From contig CALBUZ010000051.1 of assembly GCA_937969105.1 (NCBI GenBank), forward strand, positions 1 through 11,221: DNA of 11,221 nt, read 5' to 3'. Position 1 is the first letter of the stretch. Every line of letters begins with the position of its first letter. Below are positions 6,802 through 11,221 of the stretch, piece by piece. The notes under the pieces were generated by a model. The model was not told the DNA's origin and did no database searches. It saw only the letters and a list, made by a program, of their open reading frames with translations. The translations under genes were made by a program, and so were the position numbers. Origin of the DNA: an uncultured Collinsella sp. (GTDB lineage Bacteria > Actinomycetota > Coriobacteriia > Coriobacteriales > Coriobacteriaceae).

Positions 6802-8151
6802 ATGGATACTCCGTTGGGCTCCGTACTCTATATCACCCTCGGGTGCGCCAAGAACGAGGTCGATACCGACCGTATGCGTTCGCTGCTGACCGCCGCAGGC
6901 TACGAGGAGGCATTCGATCCGAAGGATGCCGATATCGCCATTGTCAATACGTGCTCGTTCCTTGCCTCCGCAACGTCCGAGAGCATCGAGACAACGCTCG
7001 AGCTTGCCAACGAGGTGCAGGACGGCGTTCGTTCCTGCCCGATCGTCATGTGCGGCTGCGTGCCGTCACGCTACGGCGACGACCTGCCCGACGAGCTGCC
7101 CGAGGTCGCGGCCTTTGTGAAGGCCGACGAGGAAGACGGCATCGTGGCGGTCATCGATGACGTGCTGGGTGTTGAGCGCGAGATTGCCGCCTATATTCCG
7201 CAGGTCAAGCGCACCGTCGAGGGCGCTGTCGCCTACGTCAAGATCTCCGATGGCTGTAACCGCTTCTGTAGCTTCTGCATGATCCCTTATATCCGCGGTC
7301 GTTATCACTCGCGCAATGCCGAGAGCATTATCTCCGAGGTGCGTGACCTGGTCGCCGGTGGCGTGCGCGAGATCGTACTGATCGGTCAGGACACGGGCAT
7401 CTGGGGTACCGACTTTGCCGACGAGGACCTCGCCGAGGGCTCGCCGCGCAATCTGGCGCAGCTGTTGCAGGCCGTTGCTGAGGCGGTGCGTCCTCATAAC
7501 GTGTGGGTCCGCGTACTCTACCTGCAGCCCGAGGGCATGACCGACGAGCTTATCGAGACCATTCGCGATACGCCCGAGGTGCTGCCCTATATCGATATTC
7601 CTGTGCAGCACTGCGACGCGCGCATCCTCAAGGCCATGCGCCGCTCCGGTTCGCGCCAGGAGCTCGAGGACCTGTTCCGCGACCTGCGCGAGCGTATCCC
7701 CGGCATCGTAATTCGCTCCACGGCCATGGTCGGTTTCCCGACCGAGACCGATGACGAGTTCCGCGATCTTATCGACTTTATGGACACCGTCGGCTTCGAC
7801 TATACGAGCGTCTTTGCCTACTCGCGTGAGGAGGGCAGCCTGGCCGCCAAGATGGACGGACAGGTTGACGAAGAGGTTAAGCTCGAGCGCGCCCAGGAGG
7901 CCATGGATCTGGCCGAGTCGCTCGGCTTTGCCGCCACGGCGGCCCATGTGGGCGAGCGCGCCCAGGTAATCGTTGACGGCATCGAGGAGACCGAGGACGG
8001 TGCCGAGCTCATCGGACATGCCTGGTTCCAGGCGCCCGATTCCGATGGTGCGGTGCATCTGGATGCCAGCGAGGCATCTGTGGGCGATATTCTGACGGTC
8101 GAGTTTACCGATAGCTTCTGCTACGAGCTTATCGGTCATGTTGTGGAGTAG
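6802..8151 (+). CDS. rimO: Ribosomal protein S12 methylthiotransferase RimO
   Basis: RimO is a radical-SAM enzyme that adds a methylthio group to a conserved aspartate of ribosomal protein S12, using two iron-sulfur clusters. The 449-residue protein has the N-terminal methylthiotransferase domain with cluster cysteines C15 (LGCAKNEVD), C51 (NTCSFL) and C84/C86 (MCGCVPSRYG). It has the radical-SAM motif C152-x3-C156-x2-C159 (GCNRFCSFC) followed by MIPYIRGRYHSR. A C-terminal TRAM-type domain covers about residues 385-449. The LGCAKNEVD motif and the spacing favour RimO over the tRNA enzymes MiaB and MtaB, which share the fold. The ATG at 6802 has GAAAGGA 12 bases upstream. The stop (TAG 8149-8151) sits next to the Shine-Dalgarno sequence of pgsA. 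Confidence 0.92.
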   Translation: MDTPLGSVLYITLGCAKNEVDTDRMRSLLTAAGYEEAFDPKDADIAIVNTCSFLASATSESIETTLELANEVQDGVRSCPIVMCGCVPSRYGDDLPDELPEVAAFVKADEEDGIVAVIDDVLGVEREIAAYIPQVKRTVEGAVAYVKISDGCNRFCSFCMIPYIRGRYHSRNAESIISEVRDLVAGGVREIVLIGQDTGIWGTDFADEDLAEGSPRNLAQLLQAVAEAVRPHNVWVRVLYLQPEGMTDELIETIRDTPEVLPYIDIPVQHCDARILKAMRRSGSRQELEDLFRDLRERIPGIVIRSTAMVGFPTETDDEFRDLIDFMDTVGFDYTSVFAYSREEGSLAAKMDGQVDEEVKLERAQEAMDLAESLGFAATAAHVGERAQVIVDGIEETEDGAELIGHAWFQAPDSDGAVHLDASEASVGDILTVEFTDSFCYELIGHVVE

Positions 8152-8160
8152 GAGAGCGTT

Positions 8161-8799
8161 GTGGCTAACGAGAGCAATAAGGAACTGACGAGTGTCTGGA
8201 CGCCCGCCAACATCGTGACGTGCGTGCGCATCGTCTTTATTCCGGTGTTCATGATTGTGTCGGCGCTGTCTCACACGAGCGTTGCCGGTACGGACTGGAG
8301 CCATTTCGACGGACCGCTCGCCGCCGCCGCCTTTATTCTGTACGTCATCCTGTCGTGCACCGATAAGGTTGATGGCTACCTGGCTCGTTCACGCAACGAG
8401 ATCACCGACTTCGGTAAGTTCCTGGACCCCATCGCCGATAAGTTGCTCGTGTTCTCGGCCCTGCTGCTGTTCTTGGATTTTGGTGCGGTGACCGTGTGGT
8501 CCGTGTTCATCATCCTGTTCCGCGAGCTGCTGGTGAGCGCCCTGCGCATGGTCGCGAGTGCGGCCGGTGTGGTCGTTGCCGCCGATAAGCTCGGCAAGTA
8601 CAAGACGGCGACTACGATGGTTTCCATCTGCGGCTATCTGTGCGTCTTTGCGATGGCCGGCTTGCACCTTGGCCCGGTGGCGCTGACGCTCGGTATCTAC
8701 TCGGTGTCGCGCTTCCTGTACGCCGTGGCCGTTATCCTGACCGTTATCTCGGGCGCTCAGTACTTCTGGAACTGCCGCAAGATCGTCTTTTCGGTCTAG
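8161..8799 (+). CDS. pgsA: CDP-diacylglycerol--glycerol-3-phosphate 3-phosphatidyltransferase
   Basis: PgsA makes phosphatidylglycerophosphate from CDP-diacylglycerol and glycerol-3-phosphate, the committed step to phosphatidylglycerol and cardiolipin, in the membrane. The 212-residue protein carries the full CDP-alcohol phosphotransferase signature: D68-x2-D71-G72-x2-A75-R76-x8-G85-x3-D89-x3-D93. Several hydrophobic segments (about 17-37, 52-66, 94-120, 124-142, 153-167, 171-200) match the multi-pass fold. The start is GTG at 8161, five bases after AGGAGA (8150-8155), which overlaps the rimO stop. The short N-terminus (TSVWTPANIVTCVRI) agrees with family starts. The family is certain. Glycerol-3-phosphate specificity is inferred from similarity and from the pgsA-cinA-recA order seen in Firmicutes. 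Confidence 0.92.
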   Translation: MANESNKELTSVWTPANIVTCVRIVFIPVFMIVSALSHTSVAGTDWSHFDGPLAAAAFILYVILSCTDKVDGYLARSRNEITDFGKFLDPIADKLLVFSALLLFLDFGAVTVWSVFIILFRELLVSALRMVASAAGVVVAADKLGKYKTATTMVSICGYLCVFAMAGLHLGPVALTLGIYSVSRFLYAVAVILTVISGAQYFWNCRKIVFSV

Positions 8800-8811
8800 G
8801 TCCTGGTAGGC

Positions 8812-9342
8812 ATGACGGAATCATTTGAGCAGATTACCGCGCACAATGAAGATCTCGCACGCGATATTGTCGAGCGCGCGAGCGCTCGGGGAGTGACGGT
8901 TTCGACGGCTGAATCTCTGACAGCGGGCATGATCGCCTCGACGATCGCCGATATCCCCGGTGCCTCGGCGGTGCTGCGCGGCGGTGCGGTGACGTACTGC
9001 GACGAGATTAAGCATCGCGTGCTCGGCGTCGAGCAAGAGACGCTCGACCGCTATACCGCGGTGTCGTACCAGACGGCGCGCGAGATGGCTGCCGGTTCGC
9101 TTGAGCTGTACCAGAGCGATATTGCTGTGAGCGCGACGGGCTATGCCGGCCCCGGTGGAGGCACCGAGGACGATCCGGCTGGAACTTTTTATATTGGTTG
9201 GGCGTATCGCACGGCCGATGGGGGAGCGCCGGTCGTGGACTCCATTCGTTGTCACTATGAGGGCGATCGTTCATGCGTCCGTGCCCATGCGGTCGCTGAG
9301 GCACTGGGTCGCATTGTCTACGTGCTCGATTCTATGGAATAG
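8812..9342 (+). CDS. pncC: CinA C-terminal domain protein / nicotinamide-nucleotide amidohydrolase (PncC)
   Basis: The 176-residue protein is the CinA C-terminal domain on its own. Members hydrolyse nicotinamide mononucleotide to nicotinate mononucleotide and ammonia, in pyridine nucleotide recycling. Family motifs are STAESLTAGMIAS (31-43), RGGAVTYCDEIKHRVLGV (56-73) and SATGYAGPGGGTEDDPAGTFYIG (spanning 107-129). The N-terminal MoCF-like domain of full CinA, present in the Bacillus gene at this place, is absent; nothing in the 12-base gap after pgsA could encode it. The Shine-Dalgarno is weak (AGG at 8798-8800, overlapping the pgsA stop), so translation probably depends on coupling. ATG 8812 is the first usable start and gives an N-terminus of normal length. 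The family is secure; activity is by similarity. Confidence 0.9.
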   Translation: MTESFEQITAHNEDLARDIVERASARGVTVSTAESLTAGMIASTIADIPGASAVLRGGAVTYCDEIKHRVLGVEQETLDRYTAVSYQTAREMAAGSLELYQSDIAVSATGYAGPGGGTEDDPAGTFYIGWAYRTADGGAPVVDSIRCHYEGDRSCVRAHAVAEALGRIVYVLDSME

Positions 9343-9349
9343 ACGTGTT

Positions 9350-9375
9350 TTAAGGGGCCTCCGGGCCCCTTAATT
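9350..9375 (+). terminator. Terminator after pncC with a UCCG tetraloop
   Basis: TTAAGGGGCC (9350-9359) pairs perfectly with GGCCCCTTAA (9364-9373) around the loop TCCG. In RNA this is a C(UNCG)G tetraloop, a very stable class. The stem starts eight bases after the pncC stop. The trailing run is short (CCTTAATT), but on the opposite strand TTAAAAC follows. It probably ends the seven-gene transcript and insulates recA. Confidence 0.85.
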
Positions 9376-9380
9376 GTGGA

Positions 9381-9540
9381 GATAGGGACCTCTGGCGAAT
9401 TTGCTCTTTGTGCAGGTAGCTGGCGTATTTTTCCTTGTCATGCCTTGCTTGGTTCACCTGAGGTCAAGTTTTTGGTCAGTGTTTGGTTGGCGTTTGGTTG
9501 GGTTTTGGAAAGGTCTGCTGCATATGATTTATCTGAACGG
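9381..9540. other. Non-coding DNA upstream of the recA promoter
   Basis: I see no gene in this stretch. An open frame from a GTG at 9376 to 9585 overlaps the terminator and runs through the recA promoter, and it resembles nothing I recognise. The DNA is noticeably richer in T and G than the flanking genes. It contains the GGTTGG repeat and a possible extra -10 element (TATGAT, 9523-9528) with only a poor -35 (TTGGGT, 9498-9503, 19-base spacing). Confidence 0.6.
9481..9508 (+). repeat. G/T-rich tandem repeat, potential two-tier G-quadruplex
   Basis: The 10-base unit GTTTGGTTGG occurs at 9481-9490 and 9492-9501, followed by GTTTTGG (9502-9508). This gives five GG runs separated by loops of 2-5 bases. 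The core GGTTGGCGTTTGGTTGG (9485-9501) closely resembles the known antiparallel quadruplex former GGTTGGTGTGGTTGG. It lies 32 bases before the recA -35. The repeat is seen; quadruplex folding is inferred. Confidence 0.6.
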
Positions 9541-9569
9541 TTGACCACGAACAGCCGTTCGTTTATTAT
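9541..9569 (+). promoter_or_regulatory. recA promoter (-35 TTGACC, -10 TATTAT)
   Basis: TTGACC (9541-9546) and TATTAT (9564-9569) are each 5/6 matches to the main sigma factor consensus and are exactly 17 bases apart. Transcription should begin near 9576, giving a leader of about 24 bases before the recA ATG. This is the clearest promoter in the window. Confidence 0.9.
9547..9562. promoter_or_regulatory. LexA (SOS) box in the recA promoter
   Basis: ACGAACAGCCGTTCGT has perfect 6-base inverted arms around four bases. It matches the Gram-positive/actinobacterial LexA consensus CGAACRNRYGTTCG at 13 of 14 places (C instead of R at 9555). It lies wholly inside the 17-base spacer between -35 and -10, so bound LexA would block RNA polymerase. 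This predicts DNA-damage induction of recA and probably recX. LexA itself is not encoded in the window. Confidence 0.92.
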
Positions 9570-9586
9570 CGATGCAGGTTGTTAAG

Positions 9587-9593
9587 AGGAGGG
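9587..9593 (+). promoter_or_regulatory. recA ribosome binding site
   Basis: AGGAGGG, with GGAGG at 9588-9592, is seven bases before ATG 9600. It decides this start over an in-frame TTG at 9579, which lies upstream of the Shine-Dalgarno sequence itself. Confidence 0.9.
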
Positions 9594-9599
9594 CTATTC

Positions 9600-10763
9600 A
9601 TGGCCAAGAATTCAGGTCCCGTACGTACCGTTCATGCTCGCACGACGGGTAAAGAGCGCGATGAGATGATCGCCACCACCAAGGCCGAGATCGAGAAGAA
9701 ATTCGGCCAGGGTTCCATCATGAGGTACGGCGACGGTGGTCCCGAGCTCGAGGTCGAGGCCATTCCCACGGGCGCCCTGGCCCTCGATGCCGCTCTGGGC
9801 ATCGGCGGCGTGCCGCGCGGCCGTATCGTCGAGATTTACGGTCCCGAGTCCTCCGGTAAGACAACGCTTTCGCTCGAGATTTTGGCAGAGGCCCAGGCTA
9901 TGGGTGGCGTCGTGGCATTTATCGATGCCGAGCACGCGCTCGATCCCACGTATGCCGCGCGTATCGGCGTGGACATCGATGAGGTCCTCATTTCCCAGCC
10001 CGATACGGGCGAGCAGGCGCTCGAGATCGTTGACATGCTCGTGCGCTCTGGCGCCATCGACGCCATCGTCGTCGACTCTGTCGCCGCTTTGACCCCGCGT
10101 GCCGAGATCGAGGGGGAGATCGGCGATACAACGGTCGGACTTCAAGCCCGTCTGATGAGCCAGGCGCTCCGTAAGCTCGCAGGCTCCCTCGCCAAATCTA
10201 AAACGACCTGCATCTTCATTAACCAGCTGCGCGAGAAGATCGGCGTCATGTTCGGCAACCCCGAGACTACGACGGGCGGCCGCGCCCTCAAGTTCTTCTC
10301 GTCGGTGCGCATCGATATTCGCCGCATCGACAGCATCAAGCTCAAGGACGAGGTCATCGGCAACCGTGTGCGTGCCAAGGTCGTTAAGAACAAGGTGGCG
10401 GCACCGTTTCGCTCGGCCGAATTCGACATCATGTACGGTACGGGCATCTCTAAGGAGGGCTCGATTCTGGACATGGCCGTCGAGTGTGGCATCTGCAAAA
10501 AGATGGGCTCTTGGTTTGCTTACGGTGAGGACAAGCTCGGTAATGGTCGCGAGGCCGCTAAGGCCTTCCTGCGCGAACACCCCGATTGTGCTGACGAGAT
10601 CGAGCATAAGGTTCGTCTCGCCTGCGGTCTTGAATTCGATGACGACGCTCCGTCCGAGGTCGAGCTGACCGATCAGCCGCTGGAAGACCAGGCTTCCGGT
10701 GACGAGTTCGATGAGCTTTACGCCATCGATGGCTCCGCGATGCTCGATGATGACGATGAGTAA
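9600..10763 (+). CDS. recA: Recombinase RecA
   Basis: RecA forms filaments on single-stranded DNA, catalyses ATP-driven strand exchange, and triggers LexA self-cleavage to start the SOS response. The 387-residue protein is longer than E. coli RecA (353) because of an N-terminal extension of about 15 residues and a longer acidic tail. Landmarks in order: [11 protein letters not shown] (31-41), Walker [10 protein letters not shown] (81-89), FIDAEHALD (107-115), [17 protein letters not shown] (157-173, Walker B into loop L1), [21 protein letters not shown] (spanning 207-227, loop L2) and [14 protein letters not shown] (229-242). The C-terminal tail (about 346-387) is Asp/Glu-rich and ends DDDDE, like tails that restrain RecA in other bacteria. 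I see no intein or frameshift. ATG 9600 has a strong Shine-Dalgarno; the next in-frame ATG (9666) would cut the N-terminal region. The gene has its own SOS promoter and is followed by recX. Confidence 0.98.
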   Translation: MAKNSGPVRTVHARTTGKERDEMIATTKAEIEKKFGQGSIMRYGDGGPELEVEAIPTGALALDAALGIGGVPRGRIVEIYGPESSGKTTLSLEILAEAQAMGGVVAFIDAEHALDPTYAARIGVDIDEVLISQPDTGEQALEIVDMLVRSGAIDAIVVDSVAALTPRAEIEGEIGDTTVGLQARLMSQALRKLAGSLAKSKTTCIFINQLREKIGVMFGNPETTTGGRALKFFSSVRIDIRRIDSIKLKDEVIGNRVRAKVVKNKVAAPFRSAEFDIMYGTGISKEGSILDMAVECGICKKMGSWFAYGEDKLGNGREAAKAFLREHPDCADEIEHKVRLACGLEFDDDAPSEVELTDQPLEDQASGDEFDELYAIDGSAMLDDDDE

Positions 10764-10774
10764 CGGATGCCCTC

Positions 10775-11221
10775 ATGTCGTATACAGTGACCGAGGCTAC
10801 GGTCGTCTTTCCCGATAAGAAGGCGGCCTCCTCGTTCTCGAGTGGGTATGCATCAAAAAAGCCTTGTGCACATATCGACTGTGAACTCGAGGGCGGTTTT
10901 GAACGATCCATCTGGATTCCTGTTCGTGTCGCGCGCCTGTTTCTTAATAATCGCCCCGATCTTCCCTGCGCTTGGGATGAGTTTCGCGCGGCGGTGCAGC
11001 TCATTGAGCGTAAATGCGCGCTTACCATGGTGACTGAGATGCTGTCGCGCCGCGACCATGCCACGGGTGAGGTCCGTGACAAACTGGCTCGTTACGGATT
11101 TCGCCAGCCCGCAATTGATTTCGCCGTCCAGCGTGCCACTGAGTATCGCTTTTTAGATGAGAACCGCTTTTGTTCGTACTTTACTGAAGAACGCAAACGA
11201 CGCGGCTGGGGACAGCGCAAG
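10775..11221 (+). CDS. recX: Regulatory protein RecX (partial, runs off the window)
   Basis: An open frame begins at ATG 10775, 11 bases after the recA stop, and stays open for 149 codons to the window edge. RecX binds RecA filaments and dampens their activity. The recognisable core starts near residue 84: MVTEMLSRRDHATGEVRDKL, then ARYGF, AVQRATEYRFLDENRFCSYF and RKRRGWGQRK, which match the repeated three-helix pattern of RecX. About 80 residues before it form a less conserved N-terminal region, as in Bacillus RecX and unlike short E. coli RecX. There is no strong Shine-Dalgarno, so translation probably depends on coupling to recA, and the gene should share the SOS promoter. An ATG at 10767 is out of frame and stops after seven codons. 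The C-terminus is not visible. Confidence 0.88.
   Translation, partial: MSYTVTEATVVFPDKKAASSFSSGYASKKPCAHIDCELEGGFERSIWIPVRVARLFLNNRPDLPCAWDEFRAAVQLIERKCALTMVTEMLSRRDHATGEVRDKLARYGFRQPAIDFAVQRATEYRFLDENRFCSYFTEERKRRGWGQRK

Noticed and set aside
6802..8151. Calling the methylthiotransferase MiaB or MtaB (tRNA enzymes).
   Set aside because: The LGCAKNEVD N-terminal motif and the sequence after the radical-SAM cysteines fit RimO better. A tree would settle it, but RimO is the best call.
7066..8304. A 412-codon open frame on the - strand, opposite rimO and the start of pgsA.
   Set aside because: It is antisense to two well-supported genes with clear motifs; its translation shows no domain and is rich in His, Arg and Ala in the manner of a shadow frame.
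9376..9585. A 69-codon open frame starting with GTG in the pncC-recA gap.
   Set aside because: It begins inside the terminator's 3' flank, runs through the recA promoter and LexA box, lacks a Shine-Dalgarno, and resembles no protein I recognise.
9579..9599. TTG start that would add seven residues to RecA.
   Set aside because: It lies upstream of the strong AGGAGGG at 9587-9593 and only a few bases after the predicted transcription start. ATG 9600 is the proper start.
1..11221. CRISPR arrays, tRNA or rRNA genes, insertion sequences, prophage or defence genes.
   Set aside because: I read both strands and found no regularly spaced repeats, tRNA-like cloverleaf, transposase, or terminal inverted repeats with target duplications. 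Every large frame is a core housekeeping gene.

Overview
The window is a stretch of bacterial core genome, all on the + strand and GC-rich. The best fit is an actinobacterium of the class Coriobacteriia (Collinsella, Olsenella or a relative). This is an inference from GC-rich codon use, the AAAGGA/GGAGG ribosome binding sites, the rnj-ftsK-HTH/TM protein-pgsA-cinA-recA-recX gene order, and a LexA box of the Gram-positive/actinobacterial type. I could not run a database search.

Layout. Positions 1-293 are a leader with no convincing gene. It holds two inverted repeats (15-51 and 96-132) and a hairpin that would cover the ribosome binding site of the first gene. Positions 294-9342 are a tightly packed cluster of seven genes: RNase J (rnj), a DNA translocase (ftsK), a RodZ-like helix-turn-helix membrane protein, a YajQ-family protein, the ribosomal protein S12 methylthiotransferase RimO, phosphatidylglycerophosphate synthase (pgsA) and a stand-alone CinA C-terminal (PncC) amidohydrolase. 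Gaps are between an overlap and 26 bases, so one long transcript is likely. It ends at a strong hairpin (9350-9375) with a UCCG tetraloop.

A 257-base intergenic region (9343-9599) follows, with a G/T-rich repeat that could form a two-tier G-quadruplex and then a clear SOS promoter. In that promoter a LexA box fills the spacer between the -35 and -10 elements. It drives recA (9600-10763) and, 11 bases later, recX, which runs off the end of the window.

The genes belong to several core processes: RNA decay, chromosome segregation at division, cell shape, ribosome modification, anionic phospholipid synthesis, NAD salvage, and recombination/SOS. Part of this order (ftsK/spoIIIE, ymfM/rodZ, pgsA, cinA, recA) is also found in Firmicutes. 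I see no phage, transposon, CRISPR array, toxin or defence system. The least ordinary features are in disordered or non-coding parts: an Arg-Gly-rich cytoplasmic linker in the RodZ-like protein, a duplicated short motif in the FtsK linker, the G-quadruplex-like repeat before recA, and the RBS-masking hairpin before rnj. I did not find a clear new multi-gene system.
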